Assembly (NCBI RefSeq): GCF_042657165.1
Contig: NZ_JBHSNJ010000013.1
Coordinates: forward strand, 558,001-622,000
Origin: Agrilutibacter niabensis
GTDB lineage: Bacteria > Pseudomonadota > Gammaproteobacteria > Xanthomonadales > Xanthomonadaceae
DNA: 64,000 nucleotides
Direction of reading: 5' to 3'
Below are positions 1 through 8,564 of the stretch, piece after piece; positions within the stretch are counted from its first letter, which is position 1; the number at the start of each line of letters is the position of its first letter. Made by a program: the position numbers and the translations under genes. The notes under the pieces are model-generated. The model saw only the letters and a program-made list of their open reading frames with translations. It was not told where the DNA came from and ran no database searches.

Positions 1-96
1 CATTACGGCAGCGATGCCGAAGTGGTCGAGCCCGCGTCGCTGCGCGAGCAGGCGCGCTCGCTGCTCGGCCTGGCATTGAGCAACTACGACCGCTGA
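1..96 (+). CDS. C-terminal end of a WYL-type transcriptional regulator (partial)
   Basis: Only the last 31 codons are present, and the gene begins before the window. The peptide ends EVVEPASLREQARSLLGLA... and a TGA. It resembles the C-terminal (WCX) end of YafY/WYL-domain regulators, where a beta strand reading V-E-V-L-E-P is followed by L-R-E and a short helix. These proteins are usually HTH-WYL ligand- or nucleic-acid-sensing repressors. The assignment rests on about 30 residues and is tentative. The next gene is convergent. Confidence 0.5.
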   Translation, partial: HYGSDAEVVEPASLREQARSLLGLALSNYDR

Positions 97-185
97 GCCA
101 TGAGGGGGAATCCACGTCCCCCCCGCCTTCGATGCTGGAGCGGACGAAGGGCCGCGCGTGGCTCAGGCCAGTGCGCAAGGGCCCT

Positions 186-1211
186 TCATGACGGGCTTCC
201 CTCGTCCTCGGCGACGCGCAGTACCACATTGCCGATCACGCGACTGGATTCCACCGCTTCGTGCGCCTGTGCGATCTGATCCAGAGGCAGGCGCAGGGCG
301 ATGGTGTGCTGCAGCGCACCGGCTTCCAGCCATGCATGCAGGTGCTGCACCGCGACCGCGCGATCGGCGGCCGACAGGTTGTAGACGATGAAGAACGACA
401 TGCGCGCGTTCTTGATGATCGCCGGTACGAACGGAACCGTCACCTCCGAGGCGCCGCTGCCATACACGACGATGCGGCCCTCGGGCGCGAGCAGCTCCAG
501 GTCCAGCGCGGCATTCGCCGCGAAATCCACTTCGATGATGCAGTCGACGCCGCGACCCTGGGTGATCTCCTTGATGCGCGCCGCGACGTCCTCGCGACGA
601 TAGTCGATGACGAAGTCCGCCCCCGCGGCGCGTGCATGCGCGGCTTTCTCCTCGGAACTGACGGTGGCGATCACCTGCTTCGCGCCGGCCAACCGTGCCA
701 TCTGCACGGCGTAATGACCGACCGCGCCAGCGCCGCCGGCGACCAGCACGCTCCGGCCGGCGACACCGCCATCGACGCCGACCGCATGGCACGCGGTCAA
801 TGCGGGAATGCCGAAACAAGCGCCGACGTCCAGCGGCACGTTGCGGGGCAACGCGACCGCCTGCGCCGTAGGCAGCACGATCCATTCCGCGGCCGTTCCC
901 TCGGCTCGTCCCCATGCGGCGTTCCAGATCCACACGCGCTCGCCGATGCGTTCCGGCGCGACGCCTTCGCCCACGGCATCGATGACGCCCGAGCCATCGC
1001 TGTGCGGCACGATCCGGGGAAACGGCAGCGTGCGGGTGCGGGTGCCGGCGCGGCTCTTGACGTCGGACGGATTGACGCCGGACCAGGCGACCCGGACGCG
1101 CACTTCGCCGGTTCCTGGCTCCGGTAGCACCGCGTCGATGATGGAGAGGACCTCGCCGGCGGGGCCGGTGCTCGAGTAGATGGCGGCGCGCATGCGCGTG
1201 GCTCCTGTCAT
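186..1211 (-). CDS. NADPH:quinone oxidoreductase, zinc-free MDR family
   Basis: A 341-residue medium-chain dehydrogenase/reductase, likely a cytoplasmic one- or two-electron reductase of quinones or enones using NADPH. The N-terminal GroES-like domain contains the GVNPSDVKSRAG element (about 46-57). The Rossmann fold shows VLVAGGAGAVGHYAVQ (155-170), a typical quinone oxidoreductase nucleotide loop. The cysteine cluster of zinc alcohol dehydrogenases is absent. The frame stays open further upstream, but I chose the ATG at 1211 because GGAG lies 9 nt before it and the family N-terminus (MRAAIY...) begins six residues later. It is monocistronic and convergent with the WYL gene. The exact substrate cannot be read from sequence. 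Confidence 0.88.
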   Translation of the reverse strand: MTGATRMRAAIYSSTGPAGEVLSIIDAVLPEPGTGEVRVRVAWSGVNPSDVKSRAGTRTRTLPFPRIVPHSDGSGVIDAVGEGVAPERIGERVWIWNAAWGRAEGTAAEWIVLPTAQAVALPRNVPLDVGACFGIPALTACHAVGVDGGVAGRSVLVAGGAGAVGHYAVQMARLAGAKQVIATVSSEEKAAHARAAGADFVIDYRREDVAARIKEITQGRGVDCIIEVDFAANAALDLELLAPEGRIVVYGSGASEVTVPFVPAIIKNARMSFFIVYNLSAADRAVAVQHLHAWLEAGALQHTIALRLPLDQIAQAHEAVESSRVIGNVVLRVAEDEGSPS

Positions 1212-1398
1212 GGATGAATGCTCCGGGTTCGGCCGGCAGATACGCAGGATGCGGCGGATCGCACGCATCGCGGGGGACGTCCGCCGAACACTGTGATCCG
1301 CCCGGGTCGCATGTCGCTCGGCAATGGCATGGACGTGGGGTCGCAGCCCATGAGATGGCGGCACGCCAAGCTCGCTCCACACCCTTGGAGCGACTGCC

Positions 1399-1719
1399 AT
1401 GAGCCACGGCCATTCAGACCAGGCCCGTTACGAGACCGATGCACGCATCGACGATGTCCTGCGTTACGCGCTGGCGATCGGTGGCGTGCTGGTGCTGCTG
1501 CTGCCCGCGGCGCGTGGCTTCAGCCAGACGCTGGGCTGGCTGCCGTTGTGGCTGCTGGCCATGCCGGCCGTCGCGCTCTGGGCGCTGCGCGGGTTCCCGT
1601 TGCCCAGGCGCAGCACCACGTCCGGCGCGGCGACCGCCCTGCGCCGTCGCCGTGCCGCCCCGCAGGCCCGGCGGCGTACTCGCAGCCTCGCTTCGCGCGT
1701 GCTGTCCCGGGCGGCCTGA
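1399..1719 (+). CDS. Small membrane protein of unknown function
   Basis: A 106-residue protein with two predicted transmembrane segments (about 24-37 and 47-63) separated by a short turn. It has an acidic and polar N-terminus and an Arg-rich C-terminal tail (about 82-102) that would stay in the cytoplasm. GGAG lies 6 nt before the ATG. I recognise no family. It stands alone between a divergent oxidoreductase and the S9 peptidase gene. It is probably real, since it has a ribosome site, a hydrophobic pattern and a start just outside the neighbouring gene, but nothing indicates a function. Confidence 0.6.
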   Translation: MSHGHSDQARYETDARIDDVLRYALAIGGVLVLLLPAARGFSQTLGWLPLWLLAMPAVALWALRGFPLPRRSTTSGAATALRRRRAAPQARRRTRSLASRVLSRAA

Positions 1720-1857
1720 TCGCCGGAGTTGGCGGGAATTTCCCGGGAGACCAGGATTCGGGCGCGGTTCCCGCGGCGTGCGCACCATGACCTCGGGCAC
1801 GCCATCCGCGCCCGGACCCTGTGCTAGTTTCCGGGCTTTCCACCCGACCCAACGCCC

Positions 1858-4008
1858 ATGCCCGCATTGCCGACGGCCCGCAAGGCCCGACTCTCGTCAG
1901 TTGCCCTGTCTGTGATCCTGTCCGCCGGCTTCGCCGGGGCCATGGGCGCCGCCCACGCCGAGGACGCCCCGAAGATGAAAGACTCCGCCGACCCGTTCGC
2001 CTGGCTGGAAGAGGTCGAAGGCGGCAAACCGCTGGAGTGGGTGCGCGCGCAGAACGCCACGACCGAGACCGCGCTGGCCGCGACCCCGCAGTTCAAGCAG
2101 CTCGAAGGCGACATCCGCGCGATCCTCGACTCCAACGCCAAGATCCCTGGTGTCGAGAAGATCGGCGCGTACTACTACAACTTCTGGAAGGACGCGCAGC
2201 ACCAGCGCGGCCTGTGGCGCCGCACCACGCTCGAGGAATACCGCAAGGCGGATCCGAAGTGGGAGACCGTGCTCGACATCGACGCGCTGAATGAAGCCGA
2301 AAAGCGTGCGGACGGCGAGAAGTGGGTGTGGCACGGTGCGTCGTGCCTGAAGCCGGCGTATGAGCGTTGCCTGATCGCGCTCTCGCCCGGCGGTTCCGAC
2401 GCCGACGTCACCCGCGAATTCGACCTCGCCAGCAAGACCTGGGTGAAGGACGGCTTCTATCGCGCCGAAGCCAAGGGCGGCCTGTCCTGGATCGACCAGG
2501 ACCGTGTGTATGTCTACACCGACTTCGGCACCGGTTCGATGACGCCATCGGGCTATCCGCGCATCGTCAAGGAGTGGAAGCGCGGCACGCCGATGAGCGC
2601 TGCGACCACAGTGTACGAAGGTCAGGCCGATGACATGTACATCGCCGCCTTCCATGACGACACGCCCGGCTTCGAACGCGACTTCGCCAGCCGCACGCTC
2701 GCCTTCTACAACGACGAGCTGTACCTGCGCGGCAGCGACGGCAAGCTCAGCAAGATCGACGCGCCGAATTCGGCCAACAAGTCGGTGCACAAGGATTGGC
2801 TGCTGCTGGAGCTGCGCGAGCCCTATGAGGCCGGCGGCAAGACCTTTGCGGCAGGCAGCCTGATCGCGGCGAACTTCAACGACTTCATGGCCGGCAAGCG
2901 CGAGTTCACCACGCTGTTCGCGCCGACCGATCGCACCTCGCTGTCGAGCTACTCGTGGACGAAGAACCACCTGTTGCTCAACGTCCTGGAAGACGTCAAG
3001 AACCGCATCAGCGTGCTGACGCCGTCCGCCGGTGAGTGGGCGCGCGCGCCCTTCGTCGGCGCGCCGACCATCGGCACCGTCAGCGTCGGCGCGGTCGATG
3101 CCGATGAAAGCGACGCGGTGTGGTTGACCGCCACCGACTACCTCACGCCCACCTCGCTCGCGATCGCGCAGATCGGCCAGCAGCCGGAAGTGCTCAAGAC
3201 CAACCCGGTGTTCTTCGATGGCAGCGGGAACGTCGTCGAGCAGCACTTCGCCACCAGCAAGGACGGCACCAAGGTTCCGTACTTCCTGGTCAAGCCGAAG
3301 GACCTCAAGCTCGACGGCTCCGCGCCCACCCTGCTGTACGGCTACGGCGGCTTCGAGATCTCGCTGACCCCGGGTTATTCGGGCGGCGTCGGCAAGGGCT
3401 GGCTGGAGAAGGGCGGCGTATACGTCGTCGCCAACATCCGTGGCGGCGGCGAATACGGCCCGCGCTGGCACCAGGCCGCGCTGAAGGCCAACCGCCACAA
3501 GGCCTACGAGGATTTCGCCGCGGTCGCGCAGGACCTGATCGACCACAAGATCACCTCGAAGCAGCACCTGGGCGTGCAGGGCGGCAGCAACGGCGGCCTG
3601 CTCACGGGCAACATGCTGACCCAGTATCCGGACCTGTTCGGTGCCGTCGTGGTGCAGGTGCCGCTGCTCGACATGAAGCGCTACAGCCACCTGCTCGCGG
3701 GTGCGTCGTGGATGGCCGAATACGGCGACCCCGACACCGCCGACTGGGAATTCATCCAGTCCTTCTCGCCGTACCACCTGTTCGATGCCAAGCGCACGTA
3801 CCCGCCGGTCATCTTCATGACTTCCACCAAGGATGACCGCGTGCATCCGGGCCACGCCCGCAAGATGGCCGCGAAGATGCTCGAAGCCGGCAAGGACGTG
3901 ACCTACTACGAGAACATCGAAGGCGGACACGGCGGTTCGGCCAACAACGCGCAGGCCGCGCACATGAGCGCGCTGGCCTACACGTTCCTGTGGGAAAAGC
4001 TCAAGTAA
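1858..4008 (+). CDS. Secreted prolyl oligopeptidase family serine peptidase (S9A)
   Basis: A 716-residue periplasmic or secreted serine peptidase that cleaves short peptides, typically after proline. It has a signal peptide with an A-H-A cleavage site near residue 35, an N-terminal beta-propeller and a C-terminal alpha/beta-hydrolase domain. The catalytic residues are Ser577 in GGSNGG, Asp659 or Asp660 in KDDRVHPG and His691 in EGGHGG, in the expected order. FGGCG-type oxyanion elements are replaced by the family's YGYGGF (about 498-503). The length fits the family. It is followed by a strong stem-loop and then a paralogous S9 gene (4127-6265) on the same strand. Substrate preference beyond S9A is not readable. 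Confidence 0.9.
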   Translation: MPALPTARKARLSSVALSVILSAGFAGAMGAAHAEDAPKMKDSADPFAWLEEVEGGKPLEWVRAQNATTETALAATPQFKQLEGDIRAILDSNAKIPGVEKIGAYYYNFWKDAQHQRGLWRRTTLEEYRKADPKWETVLDIDALNEAEKRADGEKWVWHGASCLKPAYERCLIALSPGGSDADVTREFDLASKTWVKDGFYRAEAKGGLSWIDQDRVYVYTDFGTGSMTPSGYPRIVKEWKRGTPMSAATTVYEGQADDMYIAAFHDDTPGFERDFASRTLAFYNDELYLRGSDGKLSKIDAPNSANKSVHKDWLLLELREPYEAGGKTFAAGSLIAANFNDFMAGKREFTTLFAPTDRTSLSSYSWTKNHLLLNVLEDVKNRISVLTPSAGEWARAPFVGAPTIGTVSVGAVDADESDAVWLTATDYLTPTSLAIAQIGQQPEVLKTNPVFFDGSGNVVEQHFATSKDGTKVPYFLVKPKDLKLDGSAPTLLYGYGGFEISLTPGYSGGVGKGWLEKGGVYVVANIRGGGEYGPRWHQAALKANRHKAYEDFAAVAQDLIDHKITSKQHLGVQGGSNGGLLTGNMLTQYPDLFGAVVVQVPLLDMKRYSHLLAGASWMAEYGDPDTADWEFIQSFSPYHLFDAKRTYPPVIFMTSTKDDRVHPGHARKMAAKMLEAGKDVTYYENIEGGHGGSANNAQAAHMSALAYTFLWEKLK

Positions 4009-4048
4009 CGTCTCCTGCGGCGGCTCAGACGATCCAAAGCGGTATCCT

Positions 4049-4074
4049 CAGGCGGGCGCTTCGGCGCCCGCCTG
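4049..4074 (+). terminator. 11-bp stem with TTCG loop between the two S9 peptidase genes
   Basis: Perfect 11-bp GC-rich inverted repeat (4049-4059 with 4064-4074) closed by a TTCG tetraloop, 40 nt after the first S9 stop codon and 52 nt before the next start. The T-tract is poor, so it may be a weak intrinsic terminator or an mRNA 3'-end stabiliser rather than a full stop. Confidence 0.5.
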
Positions 4075-4126
4075 TCGTTCCGGCTTCCGTCCGTCCATTG
4101 CGCACCGCCATCCCGGACCCCATTGC

Positions 4127-6265
4127 ATGAAGACGCCTTTTCCCCTGCTGGCTTCGCTTCTGACGAGCACGCTACTGATGACCACCACGCTCCCCGGCCT
4201 CGCTGCCGACCTTCCCGCACCCCCCGACGCCGCCAGGAAGCCGCACGCGGTGAAGGCGCCGCATGGCGCGACGCGCAATGACGACTACTACTGGCTGCGC
4301 GACGACAGTCGCAAGAACCCGCAGATGCTCGCGTACCTCAATGCCGAGAACGCCTACGCCGATACGGTGATGCAGCCGCTGCGGCCGCTGCAGGACAAGG
4401 TGTACGAAGAGATCGTCGCCCGCATCAAGCAGGACGACAGTTCGGTGCCGTTCCGCCAACGCGGCTACTGGTATTACACCCGCTTCGAAACCGGCAAGGA
4501 CTACCCGATCCACGCGCGCCGCAAGGGCGCGATGGACGCCGCCGAGGAGGTGCTGCTCGACGTCAACGCGATGGCGGCCGGCAAGGACTACTTCAGCGTC
4601 GGCGACTACGAGATCAGCCAGGACAACAACATGCTGGCCTGGGCGGACGACGATGTCGGCCGTCGCCAGTACACGATCCGCTTCCGCAACCTCGCCACCG
4701 GCGAGACCTATGCCGACGAAGTGAAGGGTGTCTCGCCCAACCTGGTCTGGGCCGACGACAACCGCACCCTGTTCTACGTCGAGAACGATCCGGAAACCCT
4801 GCTCACGGTTCGGGTGAAGAAGCACGTGCTCGGTACGCCCGCGTCGCAGGACGTGCTCGTGTATGAGGAAAAGGACGACAGCTTCTACATGGGCGTCTCG
4901 CGTACCCGCGACGACAAGTTCATCTGCATCGGCGTCAGCAGCACCGTTTCCGACGAGCTGCGCTGCGCGCCGGCCGCCGACCCGAAGCAATTCGTGGTGC
5001 TGGCGCCGCGCGAACGCGACGTCGAATACGACGCCGACCACCACGCCGGCCGCTGGGTGATCCGCACCAACGCGGATGGCGCCAAGAACTTCAAGCTCGT
5101 CACCGCTCCCACCGCATCGACCTCGCGCAAGGACTGGAAGGACTGGATCGGCACGCGCGACGACGTCTACATCGACGGCTTCGAACTGTTCGACGGCTTC
5201 ACCGCCATCGCCGAGCGCTCCGAAGGCCTCGAGCGCGTGCGCGTGCTCGGCAACGACGGCAAGTCCGAACACGTGAAGGCCGACGAGCCGGCGTATTCGA
5301 TGGGCCTGTCGATCAACGCCGAGCCGGACACCGAGTGGCTGCGCTACAGCTACACGTCGATGACCACGCCGAACACGACCTACGAACTCAACACCCGTAC
5401 GGGAGAGCGCAAGCTGCTCAAGCGCGACCCGGTGCCCGGTTACGACCCGGACCAGTACGTGACCGAACGCCTGTGGGCCACGGCGCGCGACGGTACGAAG
5501 ATTCCGGTGTCGCTGGTCTACCGGAAGGGCTTCAGCAAGGACGGAACCGCAGCGCTGCTGCAGTACGGCTACGGCAGCTACGGCGCCTCGATGGATCCGG
5601 GCTTCAGCAATGCCGCGGTGAGCCTGCTCGATCGTGGCATGGTCTACGCCATCGCCCACATCCGCGGCGGCGAGGAGATGGGCCGCGCCTGGTACGACAA
5701 CGGCAAGCTGTTCAAGAAGAAGAACACCTTCACCGACTTCATCGACGTCACCGACTTCCTGGTGAAGGAAGGGTATGCGGCGAAGGATCGCGTCGCCGCG
5801 CACGGCGGCAGCGCTGGCGGCCTGCTGATGGGCGCCATCAGCAACATGGCGCCGGACCGCTACCGCGTGATCCTGACCGAAGTGCCGTTCGTGGACGTGG
5901 TCACCACCATGCTCGACGCCAGCATCCCGCTGACCACCAACGAATACGACGAGTGGGGCAATCCGGAGAAGAAGGAGTACTACGACTACATGCTCTCGTA
6001 CTCGCCCTACGACAACCTCAGCGCGCAGGCCTATCCGGCCATGTTCGTCGGCACCGGCCTGTGGGATTCGCAGGTGCAGTACTACGAGCCGGCCAAGTAC
6101 GTGGCCAAGCTGCGCGACCTCAACACGTCGGGCCGCACCGTGATCTTCCGCACCAACATGGATGCGGGCCACGGCGGCAAGTCGGGCCGGTTCCGCCGCC
6201 ACAAGGAACGCGCGGAGATGTACGCGTTCATGCTCGACCAGCTGGGACTGTCGAAGGCGCCCTGA
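4127..6265 (+). CDS. ptrB: Oligopeptidase B-like S9A serine peptidase with signal peptide
   Basis: A 712-residue S9A peptidase. Propeller and catalytic domain most resemble oligopeptidase B, which cuts short peptides after Arg or Lys. The start of the mature protein (KPHAVKAPHGATRNDDYYWLRDD) is the oligopeptidase B signature. Catalytic residues are Ser562 in GGSAGG, Asp647 in GLWDSQV and His682 in DAGHGG. Unlike the cytosolic E. coli enzyme, it carries an N-terminal signal peptide (LLMTTTLPGLAA, cleavage near 27), so the product is probably periplasmic. It follows a second S9A gene in the same orientation. The DUF454 gene starts 10-16 nt downstream and may be co-transcribed. Confidence 0.9.
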   Translation: MKTPFPLLASLLTSTLLMTTTLPGLAADLPAPPDAARKPHAVKAPHGATRNDDYYWLRDDSRKNPQMLAYLNAENAYADTVMQPLRPLQDKVYEEIVARIKQDDSSVPFRQRGYWYYTRFETGKDYPIHARRKGAMDAAEEVLLDVNAMAAGKDYFSVGDYEISQDNNMLAWADDDVGRRQYTIRFRNLATGETYADEVKGVSPNLVWADDNRTLFYVENDPETLLTVRVKKHVLGTPASQDVLVYEEKDDSFYMGVSRTRDDKFICIGVSSTVSDELRCAPAADPKQFVVLAPRERDVEYDADHHAGRWVIRTNADGAKNFKLVTAPTASTSRKDWKDWIGTRDDVYIDGFELFDGFTAIAERSEGLERVRVLGNDGKSEHVKADEPAYSMGLSINAEPDTEWLRYSYTSMTTPNTTYELNTRTGERKLLKRDPVPGYDPDQYVTERLWATARDGTKIPVSLVYRKGFSKDGTAALLQYGYGSYGASMDPGFSNAAVSLLDRGMVYAIAHIRGGEEMGRAWYDNGKLFKKKNTFTDFIDVTDFLVKEGYAAKDRVAAHGGSAGGLLMGAISNMAPDRYRVILTEVPFVDVVTTMLDASIPLTTNEYDEWGNPEKKEYYDYMLSYSPYDNLSAQAYPAMFVGTGLWDSQVQYYEPAKYVAKLRDLNTSGRTVIFRTNMDAGHGGKSGRFRRHKERAEMYAFMLDQLGLSKAP

Positions 6266-6281
6266 GGGCGCCGCGGTGGGC

Positions 6282-6680
6282 ATGGCCTCGCCCCTGCCAC
6301 CGGAGGAAAGCGGCCACCGGCCCGTACGCTGGGCCTGGTGGCTGCTGGCGTACGGCAGCCTCGGTGTGGGCTTGGTCGGCATCGTGCTGCCGGGGCTGCC
6401 GACGGTGCCCTTCGTGCTGCTGGCGGCGTACGCCGCCGCGCGCGGTTCGCAGCGCCTGCATGCGTGGCTGCTGGCGCATCGCCAGTTCGGCCCGATCATC
6501 CGCGACTGGGAGGCGCAGGGCGCGGTCAGCCGGCCCGCCAAGCGCCTGGCCACGCTGATGATGGCCGTGTGCGCCTTGGTCATGTTCCTTACGGCGCCCG
6601 CGATCTGGATGGCCGCGATGGGCACGGCCATCATGGCCGTGGTCGCCGCGTGGCTGTGGCGGCGCCCCGAGCCCCATTGA
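6282..6680 (+). CDS. DUF454 (YbaN-like) inner-membrane protein
   Basis: A 133-residue protein with three to four hydrophobic segments. It shows the DUF454 pattern: an N-terminal YGSLGVGLVGIVLPGLPTVP segment, then A-A-Y-A-A-A-R-G-S and a GPIIRDWEAQGAVSRPAKR loop. E. coli YbaN is the reference member, and the family has no established biochemical role. An in-frame GTG at 6276 has a better-spaced GAGGG (7 nt), so the protein could be two residues longer. It begins within 20 nt of the ptrB stop and is likely translated from the same transcript. Confidence 0.82.
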   Translation: MASPLPPEESGHRPVRWAWWLLAYGSLGVGLVGIVLPGLPTVPFVLLAAYAAARGSQRLHAWLLAHRQFGPIIRDWEAQGAVSRPAKRLATLMMAVCALVMFLTAPAIWMAAMGTAIMAVVAAWLWRRPEPH

Positions 6681-6693
6681 AAGCCGATCCCAT

Positions 6694-6699
6694 TACACT
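6694..6699 (+). promoter_or_regulatory. Candidate -10 hexamer for lptM (TACACT)
   Basis: TACACT matches the sigma-70 -10 consensus at four of six positions and ends 6 nt before the lptM ATG, where no clear ribosome site exists. If used, it would give a leaderless transcript. No convincing -35 box is seen at 16-18 nt, so this is weak. Confidence 0.25.
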
Positions 6700-6705
6700 G
6701 CGCCC

Positions 6706-6981
6706 ATGAACACAACGATGCGCATTGCAACGACCGCACTCGCGCTGGCCTTGCTGGCCGGCTGCGGCAACAAGGGCCCGCTGGTGCTGCCGTCCGAGCC
6801 GCCGCCGATCGATCCCGCCACGGTGCCGGATACGCCGCCGGAGCCCGTGCCGGCCGACGCCACCACGCCCACGGACTCCGTTCCGGCGGACACCACAGGC
6901 AATGAGCCGGCGCCCGAGAGTGAAGCGCCGCCCGCGGACACGCCCGAAACACCCGATACCGACGGCGGCGGGAATGGCTGA
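6706..6981 (+). CDS. lptM: LptM-like small outer-membrane lipoprotein
   Basis: A 91-residue lipoprotein with a short signal peptide, lipobox LLAGC and the diagnostic mature start C-G-N-K-G-P-L. In E. coli, LptM (YifL) has this CG.KGPL start, sits directly upstream of dapF and helps LptD fold and form its disulfides in the LPS translocon. The remaining ~65 residues are a Pro/Glu/Thr-rich low-complexity tail, much longer than in E. coli. The dapF start codon overlaps its 3' end by 8 nt. The assignment rests on the conserved N-terminus plus synteny. Confidence 0.8.
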   Translation: MNTTMRIATTALALALLAGCGNKGPLVLPSEPPPIDPATVPDTPPEPVPADATTPTDSVPADTTGNEPAPESEAPPADTPETPDTDGGGNG

Positions 6982-7861
6982 AGCCGTACCGACGCCGGCA
7001 CCTCGCGTGGCGCGCGTGCTGCGCTTCAGCAAGATGCACGGCGCCGGCAACGATTTCGTCGTCATCGACCTGCGCGACGGCGCGACGACGCTCGATGCGT
7101 CGCTGTGCCGCGCGCTCGGCGACCGCCACATGGGCGTCGGCTGCGACCAGATCCTCACCATCGAGGCGCCGCGCAGCGCGAATGCGGTGGCCAGCTACCG
7201 CATCTGGAATTCCGACGGCTCGCTTGCGCGCCAGTGCGGCAACGGCGCGCGCTGCGTCGCGGCCTGGCTGCTGCGCGATGGCACCGCGCGCGGCGATGCA
7301 TTCGACGTCGACAGTCCGGTCGACACGCACCACGTGACCTGCCTGGCCGACGGGCGCATCCGCATCGCGATGGGGGTTCCGCGCTTCGCGCCGCGCGACG
7401 TGCCGCTGCACGGCTTCGATGCCGTGCAGGACGAATACGTGCTGGAGTACGACGACACGGTGTTCACGTTCGGCGCGGTGTCGATGGGCAACCCGCACGC
7501 CGTGATCGAGGTCGACGATGTGGCGCATGCGCCGGTCGAGGTCGTGGGCCCGCTCCTGCAGTCGCAGCACGCGTTTCCCGACAGCGCCAACATCGGCTTC
7601 GCCCAGGTCGAATCGCGCGATCGCGTGCGCCTGCGCGTCTACGAGCGCGGCGCCGGCGAAACGCTGGCCTGCGGCAGCGGCGCCTGCGCGGCGGCCGTGG
7701 TGCTGATGCGGCGCGGACGCATCGATCGCAGCGTCACCATCGCCTTGCCCGGCGGCGAATTGCAGATCGAGTGGCCGCGCGATGATGCAACGGTGATGAT
7801 GGCCGGACCGGCGGCATTCGTATTCGAAGGCACATTCTTGATAGGAGCAGGGTTGGCATGA
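6974..7861 (+). CDS. dapF: Diaminopimelate epimerase
   Basis: A 295-residue cytoplasmic enzyme converting LL- to meso-diaminopimelate for lysine and peptidoglycan synthesis, without cofactor. The two catalytic cysteines are present: Cys88 in ARQCGNGARC and Cys233 in LACGSGACAAA, with KMHGAGNDFVVID near the N-terminus. The first ~15 residues are a weakly conserved extension. The ATG at 6974 overlaps the end of lptM, and the stop overlaps the next gene by 4 nt (ATGA), so translation of lptM-dapF-DUF484 is probably coupled. The order dapF-DUF484-xerC matches E. coli dapF-yigA-xerC. Confidence 0.97.
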   Translation: MAEAVPTPAPRVARVLRFSKMHGAGNDFVVIDLRDGATTLDASLCRALGDRHMGVGCDQILTIEAPRSANAVASYRIWNSDGSLARQCGNGARCVAAWLLRDGTARGDAFDVDSPVDTHHVTCLADGRIRIAMGVPRFAPRDVPLHGFDAVQDEYVLEYDDTVFTFGAVSMGNPHAVIEVDDVAHAPVEVVGPLLQSQHAFPDSANIGFAQVESRDRVRLRVYERGAGETLACGSGACAAAVVLMRRGRIDRSVTIALPGGELQIEWPRDDATVMMAGPAAFVFEGTFLIGAGLA

Positions 7862-8538
7862 CAGACGTGACGGAAAAGCTCGGCGCGCACGAGATCGCCG
7901 CGTGGCTGCGCCGGCATCCGCAGTTCCTCAAGCAGTTTCCCGACCTGGCGCTCAGCCTCGTCGTACCGCGCGACGAGGGCCCTGCCGCGTCGCTGGCGAG
8001 TTACCAGCTCGATGTCCTGCGCGACAAGAACCGCGAACTCGCGCGTCGCCTGCAGGACCTGTTCGCCAACGCGCAGGACAACGAACGCCTTGCGGTGCGC
8101 ACGCACCAGCTCACGCTGGCGCTGATGAAGCAGGGCAGCGCCGCCGACACCCTGCGCGCGATGGCCGCCACGCTGGCCGAGGATTTCAACGGCGACCTGG
8201 TGCGGATCGTGGTCTTCGATCCCGTTGCGGGCCTGGAGGAAGCCGACTGGCTGCAGCACATCCGCGCCGACGACGCGCGCCTGCAACCGTTCCGCGACTG
8301 CATCGGCGGTGGCGAGCCGCTGTGCGGCCGCCTGCAGCCGGAAAAACACGCGCTGCTCTATGGCATGCGCGCCGAGGAGGTGCAGTCGAGCGCGCTGCTC
8401 CCGATCGCCGGGGTCGGCCTGGTCGCCGTGGGCAGTCGCGATCCCAACCGCTTCTTCCCCGGCATGGGCACGCTGTTCCTGCGCATGATGGGCGAGGCGC
8501 TGGGAGTCGCGTTGAAGCGGTATGCACACGCGGCCTAG
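7858..8538 (+). CDS. DUF484 family protein (YigA-like, GAF-related)
   Basis: A 226-residue protein. The N-terminal part reads IAAWLRRHPQFLKQFPDL, the DUF484 signature, followed by a coiled-coil stretch (about 50-85) and a GAF-like domain (about 95-220). Its biochemical role is not established. It is almost always found between dapF and xerC, as here. The ATGA overlap with dapF implies translational coupling. It has no membrane segment or catalytic motif. Confidence 0.88.
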   Translation: MTDVTEKLGAHEIAAWLRRHPQFLKQFPDLALSLVVPRDEGPAASLASYQLDVLRDKNRELARRLQDLFANAQDNERLAVRTHQLTLALMKQGSAADTLRAMAATLAEDFNGDLVRIVVFDPVAGLEEADWLQHIRADDARLQPFRDCIGGGEPLCGRLQPEKHALLYGMRAEEVQSSALLPIAGVGLVAVGSRDPNRFFPGMGTLFLRMMGEALGVALKRYAHAA

Positions 8539-8564
8539 ACCTGCATTTCCGTCCGCGCGGATGC

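Noticed and set aside
4172..7570. 1132-codon open frame on the minus strand
   Set aside because: It is antisense to the S9, DUF454, lptM and dapF genes, lacks family motifs and has His/Val/Arg-rich shadow composition typical of GC-rich DNA.
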